From: Parnassius smintheus behrii
Lineage: Eukaryota; Arthropoda; Insecta; Lepidoptera; Papilionidae
Reading direction: 5' to 3'
NCBI GenBank assembly: GCA_036936625.1
Contig: JAUPFT010000018.1
Location: 27,269,261 to 27,333,260, forward strand
Length of the DNA: 64,000 nucleotides
In this document: positions 20,599 to 31,298 of the stretch, piece after piece
Layout: each line of letters opens with the position of its first letter
Position numbering within the stretch: the first letter of the stretch is position 1
The notes under the pieces: generated by a model
Databases searched by the model: none
What the model was told of the DNA's origin: nothing
Seen by the model: only the letters and a program-made list of their open reading frames with translations
Program-made: the position numbers and the translations under genes

Positions 20599-23013
20599 TT
20601 GGCATATGGTCTGACACAACTGGTTACTTCGCCTACGCGGATTCCAGATGTGGAGGATCATGCACCTTCCCTGTTGGACCTTCTGCTGACCTCTCACCCG
20701 GACGGATATCAGATTTCCGTCGACGCCCCTTTAGGCTCCTCGGACCATTGTCTGGTCCGGAGTGTTGTGCCACTCACGCTGAAATCGCGGTTGCATTCTG
20801 CAGGCTGCCGCCGTGTTTGGCACTATAGGTCAGCCGATTGGGATGGGATGCGGTCTTTCTTTGCATCCTACCCTTGGGGGCGGGTTTGCTTCTCGCCGGA
20901 TGATCCCAACGTTGTTGCGGATTCTGTTACTGATGTGGTACTTCAGGGTATGGAACTTTTTATTCCTTCCTCTGTGGTGCCCATTGGAGGCAAATCTCAG
21001 CCATGGTTTGGTCGCTCCTGTAAAATAGCATCATGCTATAAGCAGGAGTGCTACCAAGCCTGGGTTGATGCATCAGCGTCCCGGGATGTAAACACCAGCG
21101 CTCTAAAAAAGAAGTATAATTCCGCCTCTAGGTCCTTCAAAAGAGTCATTGCCAAGGCAAAGTCAGAGCACATAGGCAGAATTGGCGAGAGACTCGTTCG
21201 CCTTCCTTCTGGAACCCGTGCATTCTGGTCTCTCGCCAAGGCTGTCCAGGGGAATTTCTGTCAGCCATCTCTTCCATCTCTGCACAGGGAGGACGACTCA
21301 CTGGCCCATACTGCAAAGGAGAAAGCCGATCTTCTAGGCTCCTTCTTTGCGTCTAACTCGACTCTCGATGACGGGGGGAGTACGCCGCCGACCATCCCGC
21401 GGTGTGAGTGCTCCATGCCGGAAGTGCAGTTCACACAGCGCTCGGTTCGCAAAGCACTCCTCTCCCTGGACATCCACAAGTCGAGTGGGCCTGACGGAAT
21501 CCCCCCAATTGTGCTGAGGACGTGTGCTCCAGAGTTGGCACCGGTTTTAACGCGTCTTTTCCGGTACTCCTACTCCCTAGGCGTAGTCCCAAAATCATGG
21601 AAGACTGCTTTCGTCCACCCGATCCCTAAAAAAGGCGACCGCTCAGACCCGTCCAACTACCGGCCAATCGCCATCACCTCCTTGTTCTCCAAAACAATGG
21701 AGTCCATTGTAAACTGCCAGCTCATGAGGTACCTTGAGGATCACCAGCTGATTAGTGACCGCCAATACGGTTTTCGCCGTGGTCGGTCAGCTGGTGATCT
21801 TCTGGTCTACCTCACTCACAGATGGGCGGAGGCAGTAGAGTTCAAGGGGGAGGCATTGGCCGTTAGTTTGGACATTGCGAAGGCCTTCGATCGGGTTTGG
21901 CACAAAGCGCTTCTTTCGAAGCTCCCTTCCTATGGGCTTCCCGAGAAATTGTGCGATTGGATCACCAGCTTTCTTGCAGATCGGAGCATCAAGGTCGTTG
22001 TAGACGGTGCAAGCTCCGATTGCAAGCCTATTAATGCTGGTGTTCCACAGGGCTGCGTGCTATCGCCAACGCTGTTTCTTCTGCATATCAATGATATGTT
22101 GCATACCCGTAACATTCATTGCTATGCAGATGACAGCACTGGTGATGCTCTTTACACCGGCCGAGCCAATATTTCTCGGGAAAACGTCTCCGAGTGCCGG
22201 GACAAACTTGTGTCTGAAGTCGAGTCTTTGCTGAACAGAGTCTCGGATTGGGGACGACTAAATCTAGTCCAGTTTAACCCCCAGAAGACACAAGTTTGCG
22301 CGTTAACCGCTAAAAAGAACCCCTTTGTCGTATCCCCTCAGTTTCAAGGCACTCCCCTTGTTGCCTCAGCCAGTATCGGAATCCTCGGCGTCGACATATC
22401 GAGTGACGTGCAGTTTCGTGGTCACTTGGAAGGGAAGGCCAAATTGGCCTCTAAAAAGCTTGGCGTGCTCAGCAGAGCGGGGCAGTATTTCATGCCGGCA
22501 CACCGCCTGCAACTTTACAAGGCGCAGGTTCGACCGCACATGGAATACTGTTCCCATCTCTGGGCTGGGGCTCCCCAGTACCAGCTCCTTCCACTTGACC
22601 GCATCCAGCGCAGAGCGGCTCGAATCGTCGACGACCGAGTGCTTTCCGATCGGCTCGATTCACTGGCGTTGCGAAGAGATGTTGCATCTCTTTGCGTATT
22701 TTATCGCATCTATCACGGGGAGTGCTCTGAGGAATTGTTCGGATTAATCCCAGCCGCCAAATTTCGTGAACGCACGACACGGCAAACGTCCCGATACCAT
22801 CCACACCATCTGGATGCTTGGCGGTCCACCACTGTACGTTTCACAAGGAGCTTTCTTCCACGTACAACCTCTCTGTGGAATAGTTCATCACCGGCGATTT
22901 TTCCGGACCGATACGACCTGGGGACCTTCAAGAAAAGAGCTTACTCCTTTCTAAAGGGCCGGCAACGCACCCGCAATTCTCCTGGTGTTGCGGTTGATCA
23001 TGGGCGGCGGTAG
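20599..23013 (+). pseudogene. LINE copy 1, endonuclease end plus reverse transcriptase
   Basis: This continues the copy-1 protein after the one-base insertion. It begins with LAYGLTQLVTSPTRIPD, still within the endonuclease, and reaches the catalytic SSDHCLVRS. The reverse transcriptase follows: HPIPKKGDRSDPSNYRPIAI, FRRGRSAGDLLVYL, VSLDIAKAFDRVWH (first catalytic Asp), GVPQGCVLSPTLF and HCYADDSTGD (YADD). Beyond lie HMEYCSHLWAGAPQYQL and a C-terminus ending in GVAVDHGRR. The 804-codon frame is open throughout. Only the upstream frameshift prevents a single product. Overlapping frames on both strands here are shadows. Confidence 0.93.
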
Positions 23014-23200
23014 TCACTTAACATCAGGTGAGCCGCATGCTCGTTTGCCCCCTCTTCTATAAAAAAAAAAAAAAAAAAAAATTCGTTTAAATAAAATTAC
23101 TTGTAATTAGGTATTCTATCTTGATTTTTACGCACCCACATATTTGTTCTCTATATTTTTAAATGTATCGTCATAATTAGCCGACCGTTTTTAAATATAT

Positions 23201-23607
23201 TGTTACGAGCTTGAGGTTCGTGACAATAAAAATTGCCGATAGAATTACCTAAATTAACACTTTAATTTTCTTTACACTAATTAAAACTTAAAACACTAAA
23301 AATTAAGCACACTAATTCACTTTATTCCGCTCCGAAGCTTCGCTTGTCTCGCCAAATTCAATACTTCACCGATCGCATCTTGCAGCGCCTATAAATATAA
23401 ATTTGCACCGAAATATCCAGAATATTCAAGTAAACACGCGCAAGGTACCGAGAGTTCGAGTTTCAACTTCTAGAAGTTTAGTTCTTCGGTTCGAGACTAG
23501 ATGGCGCTATCGGTTGAAAGATTAATCATGTCATTTTCTGGAAAGCTCCCCTCGCTCTCGTCTCTGACACTAGATGGCACTAGTGCCGTCGACTTAGGAG
23601 AGTAACA
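23201..23607 (-). repeat. Gypsy 3' LTR
   Basis: A 407-bp LTR bounded by the inverted ends TGTTAC...GTAACA. Its end sequence (minus strand ...CGAACCTCAAGCTCGTAACA) matches the LTR ends at 50222 and 52911. On the minus strand it lies directly after the polypurine tract AGGAGGGGGCAG (23608-23619 on plus). Confidence 0.9.
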
Positions 23608-24272
23608 CTGCCCCCTCCTAAGACATGCTCGTCCCGAGCATTATCGGCCCCATAATAAAGCGCCAGGCGATCCACATGGACGATCTTAGGAGTCCCTCTT
23701 GCGCCTTTCTGTATCCGGTAGGTTACATCGTTGATCCTGGTCACAATCCGGTACGGGCCGTCCCATTTAGCTTGAAGCTTAGGAGATTTCCCTTTGCTGC
23801 GGACTGGATTGTGCAACCACACTAGTGAACCTTCGTCGAACCCTTTATTGTTCATTTTGCGGTCGTACCGGGTTTTCATCTTTTCAGACATTTGCTGGCC
23901 CGATTGTCTGACGTGCTCATAAACGTCATTCATTTTGTTCCGCAAGTCTTTTGCATAATCAGTTATACTGCGTGGAGCATCAGGTGGTATCCCGGTGATC
24001 AGGTCCGCAGGCAGCCGTAATTCTCTCCCAAAGTTTGCGTAAGCTGGTGTCACTGATGTACTTTCGTGAACAGCGCTTCGATATGACAACAAAAACGGTT
24101 GTATGTGCTTGTCCCAATCTTGTTGCCGATTGTCTACAACTTTTGCTGGGTACCTCTCCAATATCTGATTAAATCGTTCTACCATTCCATCAGATTGCGG
24201 GTGATAAGAAGTCGTTCTTGTTTTATGAGTACCCATAACTCGGCAAGTTTCCTGGAATATTTGAGACTCAAA
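23580..24272 (-). pseudogene. Gypsy integrase, C-terminal half
   Basis: After the SINE, coding resumes with ESQIFQETCRVMGTHKTRTT, then SYHPQSDGMVERFNQILER with the third catalytic Glu in DGMVERFN. Next come the core's end (WDKHIQPFLLSYRSAVHEST) and the C-terminal domain (WLHNPVRSKGKSPKLQAKWD, GPYRIVTRINDVTYRIQKG). The frame reaches the 3' LTR and ends in it. In the intact relative the halves are continuous. The same C-terminal domain survives at 51731-51964 in the second Gypsy copy. Confidence 0.9.
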
Positions 24273-24273
<1 letters not shown>

Positions 24274-24306
<33 letters not shown>

Positions 24307-24426
24307 TTCCACAACTATCACACAACGCCATCTAGTCCCAAGCTAAGCAGAGCTTGTGTTATGGGTACTAGACAACTGATAAACATACTTATATATTTCT
24401 AAATACATAAATATTATAGATAAATT
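24274..24426 (-). repeat. tRNA-headed SINE, 5' truncated, inserted in Gypsy integrase
   Basis: On the minus strand it reads AATTTATCTATAATATTTATG, ATATATAAGTATGTTTATCA, TTGTCTAGTACCCATAACAC, AGCTCTGCTTAGCTTGGGAC and TAGATGGCGTTGTGTGATAG, and ends in an (ATT)n tail (AAT repeats on plus, 24274-24304). The 3' part is nearly identical to the SINEs at 37469-37740 and 43068-43329. The tRNA-related head is missing. It splits the integrase reading frame. Confidence 0.9.
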
Positions 24427-24896
24427 CCAATTCCTTCCTTGATAGCTGTGAATCTCTAAAGGTACTCCAAAACGACAGAAGACTTCATGAACTAGTTTAT
24501 CTGCAACTGTTGAAGCTTCTTGATTTGGAATAGCGAAGACTTCTGGCCACTTAGTGAAGTAATCCATCACAACCATGAAATACTTGTTACCGCTTTCACT
24601 CTCCGGAAACGGCCCCGCCATGTCAATGGCTATTCTCCCCCATGGTGCACCAACATTGTACAACTTCAATGCACCTCTACTACGAGTCTGAGGTCCCTTT
24701 ACAGCCGCACAACTTGTACATTTGCACACCAGTCCTCGACATCGTTTCGACAGTAACCCAATAAAACCGTTCTCGGATCTTCAGTAGAGTTCGTTTGACT
24801 CCCAGATGGCCTCCGGAACAATCATTATGGTACAGCTGTAGAACTTTAGCTTTAGGGACAACCATTTGCAAGTGACAGCTGTCTCCCCGAACATTT
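24343..24896 (-). pseudogene. Gypsy integrase, zinc-finger and first catalytic part
   Basis: The sequence runs LYHNDCSGGHLGVKRTLLKI then RERFYWV and a cysteine pair CTSCAAVKG: the His-His-Cys-Cys zinc domain that precedes retroviral-type integrase cores. The core follows with GRIAIDMAGPFPE (first catalytic Asp) and FGVPLEIHSYQGRN. In Gypsy integrases the second catalytic Asp lies in HSDQG; here that position is Tyr (TAT). A frameshift near 24722 separates the zinc domain's second cysteine pair from the first. The copy is dead through the frameshift, the Tyr substitution and the SINE. Confidence 0.85.
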
Positions 24897-25074
24897 AACA
24901 CAGCTCAACAGTGGTAGAGCCATGTGGCAGCTTTGCTGTTGCACGTATGGGCCGGCTCAAACCGGGGTGGTACCACGACCTCACAGAATACCGGCGTGAA
25001 GTAGAAGCTCTGCTTCCGCGTTTCGTCTGGTGAGTGCAGGTGGCCGGAGGCCCAAATCCCCCCCCCCCATCAAC

Positions 25075-26679
25075 ATGGTAGCGGAATTCAATGATAGACT
25101 ACCCCAGGAGGGTACCAGCACCCCTGGAGAATCCCTCGCTGAGCATCCACGACCATGTTTCTCCACTTCTGAGCGTGGGTGCTCAGGCTGCCCCGCGTAT
25201 TCTGGGGGGGGGGGCGAAATTCCGCTCAAGACTACAACTGCTCGGGGCAAACGGAGCAACAAGACCAAGGCGACCCCTGCCACGCTGTCCGTGAATTTCT
25301 GCAATATCAGGGGACTTCACTCTAACCTAAACGCCGTCCACTACCATCTCGAGACGGCGAGGCCGGCTCTGCTCTTTCTGACCGAGACGCAGGTGTCCTC
25401 TCCGGCTGATGTCTCGTATCTCTCCTACCCGGGGTACAAACTGGAACACTCCTTTGTGCCTCGGGCTGGAGTTTGCGTTTACGTCAGAGAGGACATCTGT
25501 TCTCGACGCCTCGGCAGACTTGAAGGTTCGGACCTGTCCATCCTTTGGCTACGCGTAGACAGCGACGACCATCCGCGCGTCTACGGGTGCCTCTATAGGT
25601 CCCACAGCGGTAATGCCGAAACAGACCGACTCTTCGACCACGTCCAAATGGCTGCAGATTCGTTGCTACAGCAGATCCCCTCCGCAGAGATCGTGATCCT
25701 CGGCGACTTTAACGCCCATCACGCCGAATGGCTCGGTTCACGTTTAACCGATCATGCGGGGAGATCTGTTCATGATTTTGCCTTGGCATATGGTCTGACA
25801 CAACTGGTTACTTCGCCTACGCGGATTCCAGATGTGGAGGATCATGCACCTTCCCTGTTGGACCTTCTGCTGACCTCTCACCCGGACGGATATCAGATTT
25901 CCGTCGACGCCCCTTTAGGCTCCTCGGACCATTGTCTGGTCCGGAGTGTTGTGCCACTCACGCTGAAATCGCGGTTGCATTCTGCAGGCTGCCACCGTGT
26001 TTGGCACTATAGGTCAGCCGATTGGGATGGGATGCGGTCTTTCTTTGCATCCTACCCTTGGGGGCGGGTTTGCTTCTCGCCGGATGATCCCAACGTTGTT
26101 GCGGATTCTGTTACTGATGTGGTACTTCAGGGTATGGAACTTTTTATTCCTTCCTCTGTGGTGCCCATTGGAGGCAAATCTCAGCCATGGTTTGGTCGCT
26201 CCTGTAAAATAGCATCATGCTATAAGCAGGAGTGCTACCAAGCCTGGGTTGATGCATCAGCGTCCCGGGATGTAAACACCAGCGCTCTAAAAAAGAAGTA
26301 TAATTCCGCCTCTAGGTCCTTCAAAAGAGTCATTGCCAAGGCAAAGTCAGAGCACATAGGCAGAATTGGCGAGAAACTAGTTCGCCTTCCTTCTGGAACC
26401 CGTGCATTCTGGTCTCTCGCTAAGGCTGTCCAGGGGAATTTCTGTCAGCCATCTCTTCCATCTCTGCACAGGGAGGACGACTCACTGGCCCATACTGCAA
26501 AGGAGAAAGCCGATCTTCTAGGCTGCTCCTTTGCGTCTAACTCGACTCTCGATGACGGGGGGAGTACGCCGCCGACCATCCCGCGGTGTGAGTGCTCCAT
26601 GCCGGAAGTGCAGTTCACACAGCGCTTCGGTTCGCAAAGCACTCCTCTCCCTGGACATCCACAAGTCGAGTGGGCCTGA
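25075..26679 (+). pseudogene. LINE copy 2, endonuclease part, frameshifted before RT
   Basis: The frame runs from ATG 25075 (MVAEFNDRLPQEG), with a 3-bp loss relative to copy 1, through the G tract. That tract has 11 Gs here, which keeps phase and adds one Gly. The complete endonuclease follows (NFCNIRGLHSNL, FLTETQ, GDFNAHHAEW, GSSDHCLVRS). An extra T at about 26625 (CGCTTCGG instead of CGCTCGG) throws the protein out of frame shortly before the reverse transcriptase. Confidence 0.9.
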
Positions 26680-28192
26680 CGGAATCCCCCCAATTGTGCT
26701 GAGGACGTGTGCTCCAGAGTTGGCACCGGTTTTAACGCGTCTTTTCCGGTACTCCTACTCCCTAGGCGTAGTCCCAAAATCATGGAAGACGGCTTTCGTC
26801 CCCCCGATCCCTAAAAAAGGCGACCGCTCAGACCCGTCCAACTACCGGCCAATCGTCATCACCTCCTTGTTCTCCAAAACAATGGAGTCCATTGTACAGC
26901 TCATGAGGTACCTTGAGGATCACCAGCTGATTAGTGACCGCCAATACGGTTTTCGCCGTGGTCGGTCAGCTGGTGATCTTCTGGTCTACCTCACTCACAG
27001 ATGGGCGGAGGCAATAGAGTTCAAGGGGGAGGCATTGGCCGTTAGTTTGGATATTGCGAAGGCCTTCGATCGGGTTTGGCACAAAGCGCTTCTTTCGAAG
27101 CTCCCTTCCTATGGGCTTCCCAAGAAATTATGCGATTGGATCACCAGCTTCCTTGCAGATCGGAGCATCAAGGTCGTTGTAGACGGTGCAAGCTCCGATT
27201 GTAAGCCTATTAATGCTGGTGTTCCACAGGGCTGCGTGCTATCGCCAACGCTGTTTCTTCTGCATATCAATGATATGTTGCATACCCGTAACATTCATTG
27301 CTATGCAGATGACAGCACTGGTGATGCTTTTTACACCGGCCGAGCCAATATTTCTCGGGAAACCGTCTCCGAGTGCCGGGACAAACTTGTGTCTGAAGTC
27401 GAGTCTTTGCTGAACAGGGTCTCGGATTGGGGACGACTAAATCTAGTCCAGTTTAACCCCCAGAAGACACAAGTTTGCGCGTTAACCGCTAAAAAGAACC
27501 CCTTTGTCGTATCCCCTCAGTTTCAAGGCACTCCCCTTGTTGCCTCAGCCAGTATCGGAATCCTCGGCGTCGACATATCGAGTGACGTGCAGTTTCGTGG
27601 TCACTTGGAAGGGAAGGCCAAATTGGCCTCTAAAAAGCTTGGTGTGCTCAGCAGAGCGGGACAGTATTTCATGCCGGCACACCGCCTGCAATTTTACAAG
27701 GCGTAGGTTTGGCCGCACATGGAATACTGTTCCCATCTCTGGGCTGGGGCTCCCCAGTACCAGCTCCTTCCACTTGACCGCATCCAGCGTAGAGCGGCTC
27801 GAATCGTCGACGACCGAGTGCTTTCCGATCAGCTCGATTCACTGGCGTTGCGAAGAGATGTTGCATCTCTTTGCGTATTTTATCGCATCTATCACGGGGA
27901 GTGCTCTGAGGAATTGTTCGTATTAATCCCAGCCGCCAAATTTCGTGAACGCACGACACGGCAAACGTCCCGATACCATCCACACCATCTGGATGCTTGG
28001 CGGTCCACCACTGTACGTTTCACAAGGAGTTTTCTTCCACGTACAACCTCTCTGTGGAATAGTTTATCACCGGCGATTTTTCCGGACCGATACGACCTGG
28101 GGACCTTCAAGAAAAGAGCTTACTCCTTTCTAAAGGGCCGGCAACGCACCCGCAATTCTCCTGGTGTTGCGGTTGATCATGGGCGGCGGTAG
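26630..28192 (+). pseudogene. LINE copy 2, reverse transcriptase and C-terminus, one stop
   Basis: After the shift, the correct phase (VRKALLSLDIHKSSGPDGIP) carries all reverse transcriptase motifs: PKKGDRSDPSNYRPI, LDIAKAFDRVWH, GVPQGCVLSPTLF and CYADDSTGD. An in-frame 6-bp deletion removes two residues after MESIV. At about 27704 CAG has become TAG, so the frame stops. It resumes in the same phase (MEYCSHLWAGAPQYQ) to the normal end at 28192. The copy has two inactivating lesions. Confidence 0.9.
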
Positions 28193-28260
28193 TCACTTAA
28201 CATCAGGTGAGCCGCATGCTCGTTTGCCCCCTCTTCTATAAAAAAAAAAAAAAAAAAAAC

Positions 28261-28800
28261 ATTTTCCCATTTACGGCACAGAACTCCATCCTGAAGCAGC
28301 AAGCTGTCCCATTGGGCCCAATAGCTTTTAGTGGTCGAACTCATCGCTGAAACGTCGCTCCACTTGGGCTTGGGAGCATTGGCCTTCATCCATTCCAGAA
28401 TCGGCTTGATGTCCGGATCTTCCTGCTGTGCACGTTGTAAGCTGTCCTTCCACTCGTTGCTGAGGTGGTCTGTCCTGAGCATCCTCACGGATACCACTTC
28501 CTTACTCTCCTGCCTAGTACAATGTTTGCAATCTTCAGGACAGGGTCTTCGTGAAAATGCATCTGCGTTGCCATGAGATTTCCCGCTGCGATATTCGATC
28601 TCAAAGTCGTATTCTTGCAGTAGTTGAATCCACCTCGCAACTTGTCCTTCTGGATTTTTAAACTGCAATAGCCATTTTAGTGCAGCATGGTCAGTTCTTA
28701 AGCGAAATTTTCGTCCCAAAAGATATTTGCTGAAATGCTGCAACGACTTTACCACAGCTAGCAATTCGCGTCTTGTGACACAATAGATTTTTTTTGCCAC
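28261..28800 (-). pseudogene. Gypsy RNase H and connection to integrase
   Basis: The residues KIYCVTRRELLAVVKSLQHF and then RTDHAALKWLLQFKNPEGQV are the RNase H-type region that follows reverse transcriptase in Gypsy pol. They are followed by EYDFEIEYRSGKSHGNADAF with the characteristic NADALSR-like motif. A linker with DCKHCTRQESK and SYWAQWDSLLLQDGVLCRKW leads to the integrase zinc domain across LINE copy 2. Its left boundary at about 28795 is an abnormal junction with the truncated reverse transcriptase. Confidence 0.88.
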
Positions 28801-29075
28801 AGACCCTTTCCCGTCGAGAACGCAGATTTCTCCTTGTCCTTAGGGTCAATTTCAACTTGCCAGTAGCCACTTTTTAGATCCAGCGTGCTAAACCATTTTA
28901 CGGCTGTAAGCATGTCCAGCGTGTCATCAATTTTTGGCAAGGGGTAGCTGTCCTTCTTTGTAACGTCGTTCAGACGGCGGTAATCAACACAGAACCGCAT
29001 GCTGCCATCCTTCTTGTTTACCAGCACCACGGGTGAACACCATGGACTAGATGAGGGTTCAATAACACCATCCAT
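28758..29075 (-). pseudogene. Gypsy reverse transcriptase, N-terminal fragment
   Basis: It shows GVIEPSSSPWCSPVVLVNKK, DGSMRFCVDYRRLNDVTKKD, SYPLPKIDDTLDML and FSTLDLKSGYWQVEID with the first catalytic Asp region. Coding sense breaks at AFSTGKGLWQ. The following ~190 residues expected in this family, including the YxDD catalytic motif, are absent, and the next recognisable block is RNase H. A deletion is therefore fixed in this copy, and no active polymerase is possible. Confidence 0.9.
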
Positions 29076-29884
29076 TCCATTTCCTTTTCATGTGCTATCG
29101 GCAATCTTCTTGGCCGCTGACGGATAGCCAATTCCTCTCCTGTGTTTATTTTGTGTTGAACTAAGCCAGTCTTTCCTATGTGAGCATCGTTTGACGAGAA
29201 TACATCGGCGTCCACTTTCTCACAAGTACCAACCAGTGTGCCTTTTTCTATAATCTGTTCCCGGTCACAAAGGTTCAGCACACGTACTCTTGAGATGTCA
29301 GTGGTTCTGACCAAGGTTCGAGCTACTTTCCATGGAAGGTCATTGTTTACCCTTTCCACAAGTACACAACGGTGAGCTTGCCCAGCATTTCGGGGAAGAC
29401 TAACCGGAACAATCGTTTCCGATCTCGGCGAAAGAATAATCTTCTTAATGCTGTACACGTTCCCTGGTAACGCACCTTCCATGAAAAGTCCCTCCTGTCC
29501 ACATTTCAAAACACCTTGCTCAACGTTGATCTCACAACAATTATTCCTCATAAAGTCTAGGCCTAGGATGCAGTCGCCCATTATATCAGCCAAGATGACA
29601 TTATGCAGGTAGATCACGTTGCCTAGCTTCAACTCCATCTCCTTCTCTCCACGGACGGGTACACGCTGACCGGTGGCTGTTACCAAATTAATGCGTTCTC
29701 GGTTGTATGCGTAGTCCCCAAGGAACTGACTTATAAGTTGGGAACTAACAACCATACGAGAGGCTCCAGTGTCTATGGTCAGTTTACACGGCATTCTGTT
29801 GACCTCGCCCTTGATGATTAGACTGTTCCCATCATGGGTTTGTGAGATCGAGATCCTTGGGGCTCTTTTAACATCAGCCAGCAC
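29018..29884 (-). pseudogene. Gypsy protease and pol N-terminus
   Basis: An aspartic protease is indicated by CKLTIDTGASRMVVSSQLIS (catalytic DTGA) and by CILGLDFMRNN, the usual ILG near the end of the fold. A ~130-residue linker leads to EELAIRQRPRRLPIAHEKEM, the start of the reverse transcriptase. Then a one-base shift (near 29070) moves the sense into the frame of the next entry. Whether gag and pol are separate frames in the parent element cannot be judged from this damaged copy. Confidence 0.85.
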
Positions 29885-29904
29885 TCGCCCCGCAGTTTTG
29901 GCTT

Positions 29905-30456
29905 TTACTCGTTTCCCTGCTGCTGCTGGGCGGTGCTGTTGGCCGCACTACCCTCCTGAGATCGTTCACCTTCCCTTTCTAGGGTTCGCTTAGGGCAGCT
30001 GGATCGAAGATGGCCCTTTTCCCCACAGCCATAGCACCTAGGGCTGTATCTTTTGTTGCGGTCGCGAACTGTAGCTGCTGCAACCTCCCTGACGCGATGG
30101 GAACGATGATCCTGCCGCACGGCTTCTACCTCCAATGCATGGGCCAAGGCGTCCTTAAGCGTCTCGTGGTGCCCGAGCCTCACAGCAGCTCTGACTTCCA
30201 GGTCACGGATGCCGTCGATGAATGTCTGCACCAGGTTCCCTTCAATGAGCGCAGGTACAGACTGGTATGCTTTTCGAACCGTCTTCTCCACCTCAAGGGC
30301 CCACTGCTGCAGGTTTCCGTTGCTGCGTTGCACGCGATCTTTAAGCTGCGCGCGAAAGACGTGTTCCAGGCGAGCGTCACTATATCTCGCCTCCAATGCC
30401 TCAAGGAGCTGCTCGTAGGTCACTTTCTTACCGAGAGCTTCCAACACGGTTAAGGC
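29905..30456 (-). pseudogene. Gypsy gag, 5'-truncated, with zinc knuckle
   Basis: The capsid-like part begins at LEALGKKVTYEQLLEALEAR and runs through VFRAQLKDRVQRSNGNLQQW and VQTFIDGIRDLEVRAAVRLG to a CCHC zinc knuckle CYGCGEKGHLRSSCPK. It ends in a Gln-rich tail. The second Gypsy copy has a longer N-terminus, including MTALTLDLHDQALTV. Here that part, the 5' leader and the rest of the LTR are missing, with gag joined to LTR sequence at about 30456-30466. Confidence 0.9.
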
Positions 30457-30465
30457 TTAATTAGC

Positions 30466-30665
30466 ACCCAAATATCCAGAATATTCAAGTAACACGCGCA
30501 AGGTACCGAGAGTTCGAGTTTCAACTTCTATAAGTTTAGTTATTCGGTTCGAGACTAGATGGCGCTGTCGGTGGAAAGATTAATGATGTCATTTTCTGGA
30601 AAGCTCCCCTCGCTCTCGTCTCGGACACTAGATGGCGCTAGTGCCGTCGACTTAGGAGCGTAACA
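30466..30665 (-). repeat. Gypsy 5' LTR, partial
   Basis: About 200 bp match the first half of the 3' LTR at 23402-23607 (CCAGAATATTCAAG, GGTACCGAGAGTTCGAGTTT, GACTAGATGGCGCT, GAGCGTAACA). The other half of the LTR and the primer-binding site are lost in the deletion that joins it to gag. ATAT follows at 30666. Confidence 0.88.
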
Positions 30666-30669
30666 ATAT

Positions 30670-31298
30670 GATAGTAATTTAGACCGAATGATGTTTTTAC
30701 GTTTTTTTATATTTTTCTAAGAGACACCAGTATTTGATAAGTGCCTATAGTCAACCAAATCTAAGAAATACCTTTTAACGTTTCACATTAATCATTCTGC
30801 AATAACTTTGCACAAGCGTACTCACATGATTTAAAATAACCCCTTACATAAAATCCGAAGAATTATGAAGTTATCTATATTTCATTACAACGTCTATAGT
30901 TTTTTATCACTAATTTAAATTTGAATTTTTCAAACAAAGCATAATATTAAAAAATAACCAGTAGATATTTACTTTTTTTACTTGACGTCGTTTCAATGAC
31001 ATGTCGCTATGTATACTACCGTAGTATTTGGATGATTCAAATTTATTGTTATGCGAATAATCGGCCAAATATTCAAATAATCGTTAAAATATTCTAATAA
31101 TCGAACCATTAATTTCTTTAACGTATTATTTGTCAAATTTAATTTTTATTTACAAAATTCCTTAAATTACATGAATCATGAATAAAACAAATTTATTTTT
31201 TCACATTGTCAAAGTAGTTGTAGGCCAAGGCCGTGCTAAAATAACCACTACATAATTTCAATACCCCGCCATTTAGGTACCAGTTACTCAACTCCACG
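30670..31298. other. No supported gene
   Basis: AT-rich spacer between the Gypsy element and the old LINE copy. The minus frame at 31193-31423 overlaps the start of the LINE and is a shadow. Confidence 0.4.

Larger units (their letters stand above)
19717..23081 (+). mobile_element. LINE copy 1 (EN+RT non-LTR retrotransposon), full length
   Basis: A 3.36-kb element with 5' AACAGTGGTAGAGCCATGCG, one long coding region and a poly(A) tail at 23061-23081 preceded by GCTCGTTTGCCCCCTCTTCT. Copies at 24897-28257 and 37909-41266 are almost identical, and a decayed one lies at 31299-33951. No separate gag-like ORF1 is present. The protein has an APE-type endonuclease and a YADD reverse transcriptase, which puts it in the CR1/Jockey-like group. 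I do not name the family. A 17-base C tract precedes the start codon; copies 2 and 3 have 11. The duplicated target is short or unclear (AATT at both sides). Confidence 0.93.
24897..28257 (+). mobile_element. LINE copy 2, full length, inside Gypsy pol
   Basis: The insertion duplicates AACATTT (24890-24896 and 28258-28264), and the Gypsy frame continues on either side (WEN before, VRGDSCHLQMV after). The 5' end carries about 14 extra bases (AACACAGCTC...) before the shared AACAGTGGTAGAGCC. The 3' end is the same CTATA-poly(A). The copy is nearly identical to copies 1 and 3 and opposite in orientation to the host Gypsy element. Confidence 0.93.
23201..30665 (-). mobile_element. Ty3/Gypsy LTR retrotransposon, defective, with two nested insertions
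   Basis: The provirus reads right to left and is flanked by ATAT on both sides (23197-23200, 30666-30669). Order on the minus strand: truncated 5' LTR, gag, protease, reverse transcriptase, RNase H, integrase, polypurine tract, 3' LTR. A second member of the same family lies at 49804-52911 on the plus strand. LINE copy 2 (24897-28257) and a tRNA-SINE (24274-24426) sit inside pol. Three further lesions make it inert: a deletion joining the 5' LTR directly to gag, a deletion removing the middle of the reverse transcriptase, and frameshifts. Without the insertions the element would be about 4 kb. Confidence 0.92.
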
